Part shown: piece after piece, positions 8,793 through 17,932 of the stretch
Position numbering within the stretch: position 1 is the stretch's first letter
Layout of the letters: each line of letters starts with the position of its first letter
Assembly: GCF_900100695.1 (NCBI RefSeq)
Contig: NZ_FNCF01000002.1
Location: 558,001 to 622,000, forward strand
Reading direction: 5' to 3'
DNA: 64,000 nucleotides
Source: Klenkia brasiliensis
GTDB taxonomy: Bacteria; Actinomycetota; Actinomycetes; Mycobacteriales; Geodermatophilaceae
Position numbers and translations under genes: made by a program
The notes under the pieces: generated by a model
Told to the model about the DNA's origin: nothing
What the model saw: the letters and a program-made list of their open reading frames with translations, nothing else
Databases searched by the model: none

Positions 8793-10010
8793 TCAGGCCC
8801 GCGCCGCGTCCTCCGGCAGGACGACGGCGCGGGCCGCGCCCCACCCCGCCCAGGCCATGGGCACCAGCAGCGCCAGCAGCAACCCGACCGACCACGACCA
8901 GCCGCCGGTGAGGTCGTGCAGCGCCCCCAGCACCACCGGCCCCAGCGAGGCCACCAGGTAGCCCAGGCACTGCGCCACCCCGCCCATCCGCGCGGCGGTC
9001 AGGGGCGTGGCACTGCGCAGCACCACCAATGTCAGGCCGAGGGCGAACCCGCCGCCCTGCGCCACCCCGAACAGCGACACCCACACCACCGTGCCCGCCT
9101 CCGGCGACACCAGCAGGCCGGTCAGGCCCACGACGTAGCAGGCCAGCACCACCCCGACCAGCGGCCGCTGGCCCCGGCCGCGCAGCTGCAGCCGCCCGGC
9201 CAGCGTGGGGCCCAGGAACGCACCGACCGCGCCGGTGACGGTGGTGACCGCAAGCAGCAGACCGGCCTCGGCCACCGGCAGGCCGGCGTCGACCAGCAGC
9301 GTCGGCAGCCAGGCGCTGAGCCCGTAGAACTGGGTGCTCTGCATGCCCAGGAACAGCGTCACCCGCCAGGCCAGGCCGTGCCGCAGCAGCCCCCACGCCG
9401 TCCCGGGCGATGCCCCGGCCCGGTCGGCCCGGCCGGTCCCGGCCACCGGCAGCCACACCGCCAGCGCCAGGACGGCGAGCAGCCCCCACGAGGCCAGCGC
9501 CCCGCGCCACCCCCAGCCCAGCGCCAGGCCCAGCGGCACGGTGAGCCCGGCGGCGAGCGCGGCCCCGACGTTGAGCGCCGCGGAGTACACGCCCATCACC
9601 AGGCCGGGCTCGGCGAACTCGCGCTTCACGTACGCCGGCACCAGCACGTTGGCCACCGCGATCGCGCCGCCGGCCACCACGGTGCCGGCGTACAGCGCGG
9701 TGACCGGGGGCAGCAGGCGCAGCGCCGTCCCCGCGGCCAGCAGCACGAGCGACGCCGCGACCGCCGTCCCCAGGCCGACCCGGCGGGCCAGCTGCGGCGC
9801 CACCGGCGCGAAGGCGCCGAAGCAGAGCACGGGCAGCGCGGTCAGCAGGCCGGCCAACGCGCTGGACAGGCCGGTGTCGGCCCGCAGGTCGCCGAGCAGC
9901 GGGGCGACGCCGACCAGCGCCGGACGCTGGTTGAGCGCCACCACGACGACGGCGACCAGGACCAGCAGCAGCCGTCCGCGGGTCCGGGCAGGGGCCAGCG
10001 CGGTGCTCAC
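8793..10010 (-). CDS. MFS transporter, CynX/NimT (cyanate permease-like) family
   Basis: A 405-residue, 12-helix transporter. The first helix contains ALNQRPALVGVAPLL, typical of the CynX/NimT branch of MFS carriers, whose members take up or expel cyanate, nitroimidazoles or small aromatics. The start GTG 10010 (VSTALAPARTRG) has a poor ribosome site. An upstream GTG would add about ten residues. It is divergent from the molybdenum hydroxylase operon, so it may carry that enzyme's substrate, which is an inference from position only. Confidence 0.82.
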   Translation of the reverse strand: MSTALAPARTRGRLLLVLVAVVVVALNQRPALVGVAPLLGDLRADTGLSSALAGLLTALPVLCFGAFAPVAPQLARRVGLGTAVAASLVLLAAGTALRLLPPVTALYAGTVVAGGAIAVANVLVPAYVKREFAEPGLVMGVYSAALNVGAALAAGLTVPLGLALGWGWRGALASWGLLAVLALAVWLPVAGTGRADRAGASPGTAWGLLRHGLAWRVTLFLGMQSTQFYGLSAWLPTLLVDAGLPVAEAGLLLAVTTVTGAVGAFLGPTLAGRLQLRGRGQRPLVGVVLACYVVGLTGLLVSPEAGTVVWVSLFGVAQGGGFALGLTLVVLRSATPLTAARMGGVAQCLGYLVASLGPVVLGALHDLTGGWSWSVGLLLALLVPMAWAGWGAARAVVLPEDAARA

Positions 10011-10032
10011 CGGGCCAGGGGACCACGACACT

Positions 10033-10045
10033 GGCACCGGGTGCC
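10033..10045. promoter_or_regulatory. Dyad GGCACCGGGTGCC between transporter and hydroxylase
   Basis: A perfect 6-1-6 dyad sits in the 135-base region between the divergent transporter and molybdenum hydroxylase genes. It could be an operator shared by both. No regulator gene is adjacent, so the binding protein is unknown. Confidence 0.35.
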
Positions 10046-10145
10046 GACCAGGGTGGTCCGGCTCACACGCAGCATGCGAGAGTGACGGCGAGCACCCCGC
10101 CCGCGGGGCGCGTTCCACCCGTCGTCCAGCTACGGAAGCGAGCGC

Positions 10146-12449
10146 ATGAGCATCCTCGGCACCCGGGTCGTCCGCACGGAGGACCCCCTCTTCCTCACCC
10201 GTGGGGCGGTCTACACCGACGACCTCACCGACGAGCGCCTCACCGGCGCCCTGCACGCCACCTTCGTGCGCTCCGACGTCGCGCACGGCACCGTCACCTC
10301 GGTCGACGCCTCCGCGGCGCGGGAGGCCCCCGGCGTGGTGGCCGTCTACACCGCCGAGGACCTCGGTGACCTGCAGCCGGTGCCCCCGCCGCTGCCCTTC
10401 CTCGACGCCGGCTTCTCCCGCCCGTGGCTGGTCCCGGTCGGCGGCCGCGTGCACTTCGTCGGCGACCTGGTCGCCGTCGTCCTCACCGAGGAGCGTTACC
10501 AGGGCGAGGACGCCGCCGAGCAGGTCGTCGTCGACATCGACCCGCTGCCGGCCGTGGTCACCACCAAGGCCGCCGCCACCGACGAGGTGGTGCTCTTCCC
10601 CGAGGTCGGCACCAACAAGGTCGCCGCCTTCGGCGAGCCCGCCCCCGAGGACTTCTTCGCCGACTGCGAGGTGGTCGTCCGCCGCGAGATCGTCAACCAG
10701 CGGGTCGCCGCGGCGCCGCTGGAGACCCGCGCCGCCTCGGCCGCCTGGGGCGAGGACGGCCGGGTCACCATCTGGTGCACCAACCAGGGCGCGCAGCAGG
10801 CCAAGGGCCAGATCGCCGGTTGGCTGGGCCTGGACCCCGCGCTGGTGCACCTGATCACCCCCGACGTCGGCGGCGGGTTCGGCGCCAAGATCGGCGCCGA
10901 CCAGGAGTACGCCTTCGTCGCGTGGCTGGCGCAGCAGGTGGGCCGCCCGGTCCGCTGGAGCGAGAGCCGCTCGGAGAACATGACCGGGATGCTCCAGGGC
11001 CGCGCCCAGGACCAGGTCGTCACCATCGGCGGCAGCCGCGACGGCAAGGTCACCGCCTACAGCCTCGAGGTCACCCAGGACTGCGGCGCCTACCCCCGCA
11101 TCGGCACCGTGCTGCCCACCCTGACGATGCTGATGGCCGCCGCGGTCTACGACATCCCCAAGGTGCACGCGCAGGCCACCTGCTACGCCACCAACGGCAC
11201 CTCGATCGGCGCCTACCGCGGCGCCGGCCGGCCCGAGGCCACCGCCGCGGTCGAGCGGGCGATGGACCTGTTCGCCGCCGAGATCGGCATGGACCCGGCC
11301 GAGGTGCGCCGGATCAACTTCATCCCGACGTTCACCGAGCCGGTGCAGACCGCCTCGGGCGCCACCTACGACAGCGGTGACTACGAGGCCGCGCTGGACC
11401 GCGTGCTCGAGGCCGCCGGCTACGCGGAGCTCCGGGCCGAGCAGGCCCGCCGCCGCGAGCGCGGCGACGTCCGGCAGCTGGGCATCGGGGTCTCGGCCTA
11501 CGTCGAGATCACCGGGGCCGACTCCGGCCACGGGACGTCGGAGAACGCCGAGCTGGAGGTCCACCCCGACGGGACGGCGACCGTGCTCACCGGCACCTCG
11601 CCGCACGGCCAGGGCCACGCCACCACCTGGGCGATGCTGGCCAGCGAGCAGCTGGGCATCCCGGTCGAGAAGATCACCGTGCTGCACGGCGACACCGACC
11701 GGATCCCCGACGGCGGCGGCACGATGGGTTCGCGCTCGCTGCAGCAGGGCGGCGCGGCGGTGCACCAGGCCGCCGTCGAGCTGGTCGAGGTGGCCCGCAA
11801 GCGCGCCGCCGAGCTGCTGGAGGCCAACCCCGACGACCTCGAGGTCGACCTGGCCAACGCCGGCCTGTCGGTCAAGGGCACGCCCGGCGTGGGCGTCACC
11901 TGGGCCCAGCTGGCCGCCGACGAGCAGCTGATCGTGCAGACCACGTTCACCGCCAACGCGCCGACCTTCCCGTTCGGCGCGCACGTCGCCGTCGTAATGA
12001 CCGACGTCGAGTCGGGCAAGGCCGTGGTCACCCGGCTGGTCACCGTCGACGACGCGGGCACGATCATCAACCCGCTGCTGGCCGAGGGCCAGCGGCACGG
12101 CGGCATCGCGCAGGGCGTCGGCCAGGCGCTGCTGGAGGAGATCCTCTACGACGAGGACGGCAACCCGCAGACCTCGACGTTCGCCGACTACCCGTTCGTC
12201 TCGGCCACCGAGCTGCCCAGCTTCGAGCTGGTCGAGATGGCCACGCCCACCCCGATGAACCCGCTCGGCGCCAAGGGCATCGGCGAGGCCGGGACCATCG
12301 GCTCCACCCCGGCGGTGCAGTCCGCCGTCGTCGACTCGGTCGCCCACCTCGGCGTCCGGCACGTCGACATGCCCGCCACCTCCATGCGCGTCTGGCGCGC
12401 GATCCGCGAAGCCCAGAACTCCGGCGCCCAGAAGGGGAGCACCAACTGA
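10146..12449 (+). CDS. Molybdenum hydroxylase large subunit (form II CoxL/XdhA-like)
   Basis: This 767-residue subunit binds the molybdopterin cytosine dinucleotide cofactor and the substrate. An a/b-hammerhead domain occupies about residues 15-125. Two cofactor-binding domains follow, with GGGFGAK, the loop [10 protein letters not shown] near 356-365 and the active-site glutamate Glu714 in [11 protein letters not shown]. The loop is AYRGAGR and not the AYXCSFR of true form I CO dehydrogenase, so CO oxidation is unlikely. Heteroaromatic, purine or aldehyde oxidation is more likely. ATG 10146 follows GGAAGCGAG. It is the first gene of a large-small-medium operon, with a one-base overlap to the next gene. 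Confidence 0.93.
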   Translation: MSILGTRVVRTEDPLFLTRGAVYTDDLTDERLTGALHATFVRSDVAHGTVTSVDASAAREAPGVVAVYTAEDLGDLQPVPPPLPFLDAGFSRPWLVPVGGRVHFVGDLVAVVLTEERYQGEDAAEQVVVDIDPLPAVVTTKAAATDEVVLFPEVGTNKVAAFGEPAPEDFFADCEVVVRREIVNQRVAAAPLETRAASAAWGEDGRVTIWCTNQGAQQAKGQIAGWLGLDPALVHLITPDVGGGFGAKIGADQEYAFVAWLAQQVGRPVRWSESRSENMTGMLQGRAQDQVVTIGGSRDGKVTAYSLEVTQDCGAYPRIGTVLPTLTMLMAAAVYDIPKVHAQATCYATNGTSIGAYRGAGRPEATAAVERAMDLFAAEIGMDPAEVRRINFIPTFTEPVQTASGATYDSGDYEAALDRVLEAAGYAELRAEQARRRERGDVRQLGIGVSAYVEITGADSGHGTSENAELEVHPDGTATVLTGTSPHGQGHATTWAMLASEQLGIPVEKITVLHGDTDRIPDGGGTMGSRSLQQGGAAVHQAAVELVEVARKRAAELLEANPDDLEVDLANAGLSVKGTPGVGVTWAQLAADEQLIVQTTFTANAPTFPFGAHVAVVMTDVESGKAVVTRLVTVDDAGTIINPLLAEGQRHGGIAQGVGQALLEEILYDEDGNPQTSTFADYPFVSATELPSFELVEMATPTPMNPLGAKGIGEAGTIGSTPAVQSAVVDSVAHLGVRHVDMPATSMRVWRAIREAQNSGAQKGSTN

Positions 12450-12952
12450 TGCAGGTCTCGATGACCGTCAACGGGCAGCAGCGGACCGACGAGGTCGAGC
12501 CGCGCACCCTGCTGGCCCACCACCTGCGGGACAACCTCGGGTTGACCGCGACCAACATCGGCTGCGACTCCACGTCCTGCGGGGCGTGCACCGTGATCGT
12601 CGACGGGCTGACCGTCAAGAGCTGCACGGTGCTCGCGCTGCAGGCCGAGGGCTCGCAGGTCACCACGCTGGAGGGGCTGTCCACCGACGGCGAGCTGCAC
12701 CCCGTGCAGGCCGCCTTCCGCTCCGAGCACGGCCTGCAGTGCGGGTTCTGCACCTCGGGCATGGTGATGGCCGCCGTCGGCGTGCTGGCCGACAACCCGA
12801 CCCCGACCGACCGCGAGGTCCGCGAGGGCCTGGAGGGCAACCTCTGCCGCTGCACCGGCTACCACAACATCGTGCGGGCGGTGCTCAAGGCCGCCGAGTC
12901 CGGTCCGGCCGCGGGCCAGGTCCCCGGCGCCCAGCAGGAGGTGTCCGCGTGA
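12449..12952 (+). CDS. Molybdenum hydroxylase small [2Fe-2S] subunit
   Basis: A 167-residue iron-sulfur subunit that passes electrons from molybdenum to FAD. The N-terminal plant-ferredoxin fold has the first cluster ligands in [10 protein letters not shown] with a later Cys (KSC). The helical C-terminal domain has the second cluster in QCGFC and CRCTGY. Length and cysteine pattern are standard. ATG 12449 overlaps the large-subunit stop as TGATG. A short Ala/Gly/Pro tail ends the protein. Confidence 0.95.
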   Translation: MQVSMTVNGQQRTDEVEPRTLLAHHLRDNLGLTATNIGCDSTSCGACTVIVDGLTVKSCTVLALQAEGSQVTTLEGLSTDGELHPVQAAFRSEHGLQCGFCTSGMVMAAVGVLADNPTPTDREVREGLEGNLCRCTGYHNIVRAVLKAAESGPAAGQVPGAQQEVSA

Positions 12953-13812
12953 TCCCCTCGCCGTTCGAGTACGTGCGGGTGTCCACCGTCGACGAGGCCG
13001 TCGCCGCCCTGGCCGAGCACGGCGAGGACGCCAAGATCCTGGCCGGCGGGCACTCGCTGCTGCCGATCATGAAGCTGCGGCTGGCCGTGCCGTCGGTGCT
13101 CATCGACATCTCCGGGGTGCCGGAGCTGTCCTACGTGCGGGTCGAGGGCGACGAGGTCGCCATCGGGGCCACCACCCGGCACCACGAGCTGGAGAAGTCC
13201 GAGGTCGCGCAGGCCGAGGTGCCGCTGCTGCCGCACGTCGCCTCGCGGGTCGGCGACCCGCAGGTCCGGCACAAGGGCACCCTCGGCGGCACGGTCGCGC
13301 ACTGCGACCCCGCCTCCGACCTGCCCACGGCACTGCTGGCCCTCGGCGCGACCGTGGTGGTCCAGGGCCCCTCGGGGCGGCGGTCCATCCCGATCACCGA
13401 GTTCTTCCTCGGGTTCTTCGAGACCGCGATGGAGGAGGGGGAGCTGGTCGTCGAGCTGCGGGTGCCGCGCACCGGCTCCGCCGGCTGGGCCTACGAGAAG
13501 TTCACCCGCCGGGAGAACGACTGGCCGATCGTGGCCGCCGCCGCGGTGCACCTGCCCGACGGGTCCACCGGGGTGGCGCTGGCCAACATGGGCGGTGTCG
13601 TGCTGCGGGCCTCGGCGGTCGAGGCCGCGCTGGCGGAGGGGAAGAGCATCGAGGAGGCCGCCGAGCTGGCCACCGAGGGCACCTCGCCGTCCTCGGACAT
13701 GCACGCCGACGCCGAGTACCGCTCGCACCTGGCCCGCCTGCTCACCAGGCGCGCCCTGAAGGTGGCCGCCGGCGAGACCGAGGCGAGCACCGCGGAGTCC
13801 ACCGCCGCCTGA
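12949..13812 (+). CDS. Molybdenum hydroxylase medium FAD-binding subunit
   Basis: A 287-residue subunit of the CoxM/XdhB family. The FAD-binding loops are [13 protein letters not shown] near residue 32 and [16 protein letters not shown] near 110. The C-terminal CO-dehydrogenase flavoprotein domain carries [19 protein letters not shown]. Start GTG 12949 overlaps the preceding stop (GTGA) and has AGGAGG eight bases upstream. This completes a full three-subunit enzyme. No insertion chaperone or XdhC-type maturation gene is present in the window. Confidence 0.94.
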   Translation: MIPSPFEYVRVSTVDEAVAALAEHGEDAKILAGGHSLLPIMKLRLAVPSVLIDISGVPELSYVRVEGDEVAIGATTRHHELEKSEVAQAEVPLLPHVASRVGDPQVRHKGTLGGTVAHCDPASDLPTALLALGATVVVQGPSGRRSIPITEFFLGFFETAMEEGELVVELRVPRTGSAGWAYEKFTRRENDWPIVAAAAVHLPDGSTGVALANMGGVVLRASAVEAALAEGKSIEEAAELATEGTSPSSDMHADAEYRSHLARLLTRRALKVAAGETEASTAESTAA

Positions 13813-13831
13813 GAATCGTCACCCGACGCCA

Positions 13832-13861
13832 GGGGCCCACGTCCGCCCGGACGTGGGCCCC
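13832..13861. terminator. Bidirectional terminator between hydroxylase operon and cysN
   Basis: A perfect 13-base inverted repeat (GGGGCCCACGTCC at 13832-13844, partner 13849-13861) with loop GCCC lies between the convergent medium-subunit gene and cysN. It probably ends both transcripts. Confidence 0.85.
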
Positions 13862-13892
13862 TCGCGTCGTCCGACGGGTCGAGCGCGGCGGC

Positions 13893-15179
13893 TCAGAGCA
13901 TCCCGGCGCCGACGGTGGCGTTGGTGGCCTCGTCGACCAGGATGAAGCGGCCGGTGGCGCGGTTGCGGGCGTAGTCGTCGACGAACAGCGGCTGCGTGGT
14001 GCGCAGGGTGACCCGGCCGATGTCGTTGAGGCCCAGCTCGCCGGCCTCGACGTCGTGGTCGAGGGTGTTCACGTCGAGCCGGTGGTGCACCGACTTCACC
14101 ACCGCCCGCACCGAGCGGGTGGTGTGCTTGAGCACGAGCTTGCGCCGGTCGCGCAGCGGCTCGTCGGTCATCCAGCAGACCACCGCCTCCAGGTCCTGGG
14201 TGACCGTGGGGCCGCCGTCGGCGGGGCAGAGCAGGTCGCCGCGGGAGACGTCGACGTCGTCGGCCAGCCGGACGGTCACCGCCATGGGCGGGAACGCCTC
14301 CTCGACCGGGCCGGAGGGCGAGTCGATGCCGGCGACGGTCGTCGTCCGGCCCGAGGGCAGCACCTGGATGGCGTCGCCGACGCGGAGCACGCCGCTGGCC
14401 ACGGTGCCGGCGTAGCCGCGGTAGTCGCGGTGCGCGTCGGACTGCGGCCGGATGACGTACTGCACCGGGAAGCGGACGTCCTCGTAGTTCACGTCGCTGG
14501 CGACCTCGACGTGCTCGAGGTGGTGCAGCAGCGAGGGCCCGTCGTACCAGGGCATGTTCTGCGAGGCGGTGACCACGTTGTCCCCGGCCAGCGCCGAGAT
14601 CGGGACGACGGTGATGTCCGGGACGTCCAGCCGCGCGGCGAACGCGGTGAACTCGTCGCGGATCGCGGTGAAGACGTCGGCCGACCAGTCGACCAGGTCC
14701 ATCTTGTTCACCGCGACGACCAGGTGCGGGACCCGCAGCAACGCGGCCAGGAAGGCGTGCCGGCGGGACTGCTCGAGCATGCCCTTGCGCGCGTCGACCA
14801 GCACGATCGCCAGGTCGGCGGTGGAGGCGCCGGTGACCATGTTGCGGGTGTACTGCACGTGCCCGGGGGTGTCGGCCAGGATGAACGTGCGCCGCGGGGT
14901 GGTGAAGTACCGGTAGGCGACGTCGATGGTGATGCCCTGCTCCCGCTCGGCGCGCAGGCCGTCGGTGAGCAGCGACAGGTCGACGTGGTCGCCGCGGGAG
15001 GCCCGCGAGATGGCCTCGTACTGGTCCTCGAAGACGGCCTTGGAGTCGTAGAGCAGCCGGCCGATGAGCGTGGACTTGCCGTCGTCGACCGACCCCGCGG
15101 TGGCGATGCGCAGCATGTCCTTGCGGGCGGTGGCGATCTCCGCGGCGGCGGCGGACAGGTCGTCGGCGGGGGCGCTCAC
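13893..15179 (-). CDS. cysN: Sulfate adenylyltransferase subunit 1 (GTPase), CysN
   Basis: A 428-residue elongation-factor-like GTPase that drives ATP sulfurylase (CysDN), making adenosine 5'-phosphosulfate from sulfate and ATP. GTPase motifs are GSVDDGKST (29-37), DTPGH and NKMD, followed by EF-Tu-like beta-barrel domains. There is no fused APS kinase domain, so CysC must be elsewhere or reduction goes through APS directly. Start GTG 15179 has AGGAGG upstream. It lies downstream of cysD on the same strand but is separated by 265 bases holding an opposite-strand gene. Confidence 0.95.
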   Translation of the reverse strand: MSAPADDLSAAAAEIATARKDMLRIATAGSVDDGKSTLIGRLLYDSKAVFEDQYEAISRASRGDHVDLSLLTDGLRAEREQGITIDVAYRYFTTPRRTFILADTPGHVQYTRNMVTGASTADLAIVLVDARKGMLEQSRRHAFLAALLRVPHLVVAVNKMDLVDWSADVFTAIRDEFTAFAARLDVPDITVVPISALAGDNVVTASQNMPWYDGPSLLHHLEHVEVASDVNYEDVRFPVQYVIRPQSDAHRDYRGYAGTVASGVLRVGDAIQVLPSGRTTTVAGIDSPSGPVEEAFPPMAVTVRLADDVDVSRGDLLCPADGGPTVTQDLEAVVCWMTDEPLRDRRKLVLKHTTRSVRAVVKSVHHRLDVNTLDHDVEAGELGLNDIGRVTLRTTQPLFVDDYARNRATGRFILVDEATNATVGAGML

Positions 15180-15223
15180 GCGGCCACCTCCTGGGTCTCG
15201 GGCTGGCTGGGGACGGCGCGGGG

Positions 15224-15454
15224 ATGGAGGCTGACCGGGTGTTCCTCGCCCCGCTGGTGCCCGCGCTGCTGGTGGTGGTCGTCGGCTACGTGGCCGGCTA
15301 CGGGGCGACCACCCTGGTGGACCACGCGCTGGGCGGTGCGCTGGGACCGCGCACGCCCGAGGTCGTGGGCTGGCTGACCGGGCTGGTCCTGCTGGTGGGC
15401 GTGCTGTGGTGGCTGCTGCGCCGGCGCCGCCGTGCGGACCGGCATCAGAAGTAG
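15224..15454 (+). CDS. Small two-helix membrane protein between cysD and cysN
   Basis: A 76-residue protein with two hydrophobic spans, about residues 9-32 and 47-65, and a basic tail (RRRRRADRHQK). Codons are strongly G/C-ending in this frame, as in real genes here, while the reverse frame gives no sensible protein. It lies on the strand opposite to cysD and cysN, and its 3' end overlaps the cysD 3' end by ten bases. ATG 15224 has only a weak upstream G-rich ribosome site. GTG 15239 is an alternative. No family recognised. An accessory role for sulfate metabolism is only positional guesswork. Confidence 0.65.
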   Translation: MEADRVFLAPLVPALLVVVVGYVAGYGATTLVDHALGGALGPRTPEVVGWLTGLVLLVGVLWWLLRRRRRADRHQK

Positions 15455-16356
15455 CCCTCCTTCTTGCGGTCCTCCATCGCCGCGTCGCTGACCTTGTCGT
15501 CGCCGCGGGTGGCGCCGCGCTCGGTCAGCCGGGTCACCGCGATCTCGGCGATGACCTCCTCGACGGTGGTCGCCGTCGAGCGCACCGCGGCGGTCAGGTT
15601 CGCGTCGCCCACGGTGCGGTAGCGCACCGACTCCCGGGACACCGTCTCGCCGGGCTTGGGGGAGATGAACTCGTTGACCGCGTAGAGCATGCCGCCGCGG
15701 TCGACGACGTCGAGCTCGCGGGCCAGGTACAGCTCGGGGATCGCGATCTGCTCCTGCGCGATGTAGGACCAGATGTCCAGCTCGGTCCAGTTCGACAGCG
15801 GGAAGACCCGGATCGACTCGCCCAGGTGGATGCGGCCGTTGTAGAGGTCCCAGAGCTCCGGCCGCTGGTTCTTGGGGTCCCACTGGCCGAACTCGTCGCG
15901 GAAGCTGAACACCCGCTCCTTGGCCCGCGCCTTGTCCTCGTCGCGGCGGGCGCCGCCGAACAGCGCGGTGAACCCGTGCTGCTCCACCGCGTCGAGCAGC
16001 ACCGGCGTCTGGATCCGGTTGCGGGAGCCGTTGGGCTCCTCGCGCACCGTGCCCGCCGCGATCGCGTCGGGCACCGAGGCCACCACCAGCTCGACGCCGA
16101 GCTCGGCGACCCGGCGGTCGCGGAAGGCCAGCACCTCGGGGAAGTTCAGCCCGGTGTCGACGTGCATGACCGGGAACGGGATGCGGGCCGGGGCGAAGGC
16201 CTTGCGGGCCAGCTCCAGCATCACGATGGAGTCCTTGCCGCCGCTGAACAGCAGGACCGGCCGCTCGAGCTCGGCGGCCACCTCCCGGATCACGTGCACG
16301 GACTCGGCCTCGAGCGTCTGCAGCTGGGTGAGGTGCAGGTCGGCGGTGGTGGTCAC
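15445..16356 (-). CDS. cysD: Sulfate adenylyltransferase subunit 2, CysD
   Basis: A 303-residue PP-loop (PAPS-reductase-like) protein, the catalytic ATP sulfurylase subunit that works with CysN. The PP-loop is LFSGGKDSIVML near residue 37. Further conserved CysD segments are HVDTGLNFPE, FGGARRDEDKARAKER, FPLSNWTELDIW and the C-terminal RKKEGYF. Length is standard. Start GTG 16356 has GGAG at workable spacing. It follows cysQ on the same strand after 92 bases, which may hold its own promoter. Confidence 0.96.
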   Translation of the reverse strand: MTTTADLHLTQLQTLEAESVHVIREVAAELERPVLLFSGGKDSIVMLELARKAFAPARIPFPVMHVDTGLNFPEVLAFRDRRVAELGVELVVASVPDAIAAGTVREEPNGSRNRIQTPVLLDAVEQHGFTALFGGARRDEDKARAKERVFSFRDEFGQWDPKNQRPELWDLYNGRIHLGESIRVFPLSNWTELDIWSYIAQEQIAIPELYLARELDVVDRGGMLYAVNEFISPKPGETVSRESVRYRTVGDANLTAAVRSTATTVEEVIAEIAVTRLTERGATRGDDKVSDAAMEDRKKEGYF

Positions 16357-16448
16357 GCGCGGGCGCTCCGGGAGTCGGGGACGGCGGTCAGGACCTCCAA
16401 CCACACCGACGTGGTGGGGATTCCGGCGACCAGTGTCCGGTACGCGCC

Positions 16449-17180
16449 TCAGCGCACGGCAGCCAGCACCCGCTCGGCCAGCTCGGGGCGGCACACCACC
16501 AGGTCGGGCAGCCACGTGCCGGGCCCGTTGTAGACCAGCGGCGACCCGTCCAGCCGCGACGTCCACAGCCCCGCGGCCCGGGCGACGGCGACCGGGGCGG
16601 CGGAGTCCCACTGGTGCATGCCGCCGGCGTGCACGTAGGCATCGGCCTCGCCGCGGACGACGGCCAGCGTCTTGTAGCCCGCCGAGCCCAGGGGCACCAG
16701 GACGGCGTCCAGCGCGGCCGCCGCCACCCGGGCCACCTCGGGCGCGCGGGAGCGGGAGACCGCCACCCGCAGCGGGCCGTCGGGCACCGGGGGCACGGCG
16801 GGCGCCGGGTCGGTGGTCAGCACCTCGTCCAGCGCCGGCAGGCCCACCGCGCCGACGGTGAGGTCACCGGCGGCCCGCTCCCACAGCGCCACGTGCACCG
16901 CCCAGTCGTGCCGGTCGCCCGCGCGGTACTCCTTGGTGCCGTCCAGCGGGTCGACCACCCAGACGCGGTCGGCGGTGAGCCGCGCCGGGTCGTCGGCGGC
17001 CTCCTCGCTGAGCACGGCGTCCCCCGGCCGGTGCGCGGCGAGCACGGCGGAGATGGTCCGCTGCGCGGCGGCGTCCCCGGCGTCGCCCAGCGCGCCGTCG
17101 CGCAGGTCGCCGTCCCGCAGCGGCAGCAGCACCTCGGCCGCGGCCCGGGCGGCGGCCACCGCGACCTGCACGTCATTCAC
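16449..17180 (-). CDS. cysQ: 3'(2'),5'-bisphosphate nucleotidase CysQ
   Basis: A 243-residue inositol-monophosphatase-family enzyme that hydrolyses phosphoadenosine phosphate left by sulfation or sulfate reduction. Metal-binding marks are SEEAADD (Glu59-Glu60), DPLDGTKEY (77-85) and the C-terminal WDSAAP. Start GTG 17180 overlaps the stop of the hotdog gene (GTGA), so the pair is coupled. Its place beside cysD supports the CysQ assignment over a general inositol phosphatase. Confidence 0.9.
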   Translation of the reverse strand: MNDVQVAVAAARAAAEVLLPLRDGDLRDGALGDAGDAAAQRTISAVLAAHRPGDAVLSEEAADDPARLTADRVWVVDPLDGTKEYRAGDRHDWAVHVALWERAAGDLTVGAVGLPALDEVLTTDPAPAVPPVPDGPLRVAVSRSRAPEVARVAAAALDAVLVPLGSAGYKTLAVVRGEADAYVHAGGMHQWDSAAPVAVARAAGLWTSRLDGSPLVYNGPGTWLPDLVVCRPELAERVLAAVR

Positions 17181-17908
17181 AGGGTGCTCCCGTCGGTGGC
17201 CGCCTGGGCGTGGCCGGGGGCCCGGCCGCCGTCGGCGGTGGTCAGGTCGCCGAAGTAGCGCTCCAGCAGCTCGGGGCGGGGCGAGACGAAGACGCCCTCG
17301 CCGCGCACCAGCTCGCGGTCGGGCTCGGCGGCCAGCGCGACGGTGCCGGTGACGACGGTCTTGCGGCCGGAGACGTCGGCGACCCGGCCGACGAGCACCA
17401 GCGGGGTCTGCAGGGGGACGGCGCCGCGGTACTCCAGGCCCAGGTGCGCGGTCATGCCCCACCGCCCGGCCAGGAACGCGGTGCTGCCCAGCAGCTGGTC
17501 CATCAGCATGGCGGTCATCCCGCCGTGGCTGTGCGCCGGCGGGCCCTCGTGCCGCAGCCCCAGCGTGCACTCGCCGACCACGGTGTCGCCCTCGCGGCGG
17601 AACTGCACCGGCGGGGCGAACCCGTGGCCCACGCCCGACACCGGGGAGTACGTGCGGCGGAAGGTCGGCAGGTCGTCCAGGGCCGAGAGCGTGTGCCGGT
17701 CGCGGGTCGTGGCGGCCAGCCGGGCGGTGAGCTCGCGGACCCCCGCGGCGACGTCGGCCTGCTCGCCCGGGGCCACCGTGGTGGCGACGCTGGTCTCCAG
17801 CAGGTCGCGCACCGCGGCGCCCAGCTCGGTGACCGCCGCCTGCAGCTCCGGGTCGGGGGAGAAGGTGTCCGGCGGGCTGGCGCCCCAGGGCGTGGCGGGA
17901 GAGGTCAC
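17177..17908 (-). CDS. PaaI-type hotdog thioesterase
   Basis: A 243-residue protein whose C-terminal half (about residues 95-215) is a hotdog fold with the active-site helix HSHGGMTAMLMDQLLG, typical of PaaI/4HBT acyl-CoA thioesterases. The N-terminal 90 residues are helical and charged, with no recognised domain. Such long forms are common in actinobacteria. Start GTG 17908 gives VTSPATPWG. It precedes and overlaps cysQ, but a functional link is not obvious. Confidence 0.82.
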   Translation of the reverse strand: MTSPATPWGASPPDTFSPDPELQAAVTELGAAVRDLLETSVATTVAPGEQADVAAGVRELTARLAATTRDRHTLSALDDLPTFRRTYSPVSGVGHGFAPPVQFRREGDTVVGECTLGLRHEGPPAHSHGGMTAMLMDQLLGSTAFLAGRWGMTAHLGLEYRGAVPLQTPLVLVGRVADVSGRKTVVTGTVALAAEPDRELVRGEGVFVSPRPELLERYFGDLTTADGGRAPGHAQAATDGSTL

Positions 17909-17932
17909 CCCCGGAGTGTCACACCCGGGCGG

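Noticed and set aside
10146-13812. Aerobic CO dehydrogenase (form I coxL)
   Set aside because: The active loop is AYRGAGR and not AYXCSFR, and the subunit order is large-small-medium with no cox accessory genes.
16357-16448. Cysteine leader peptide or riboswitch before cysD
   Set aside because: No cysteine-rich ORF or known riboswitch shape was found in the 92-base gap.
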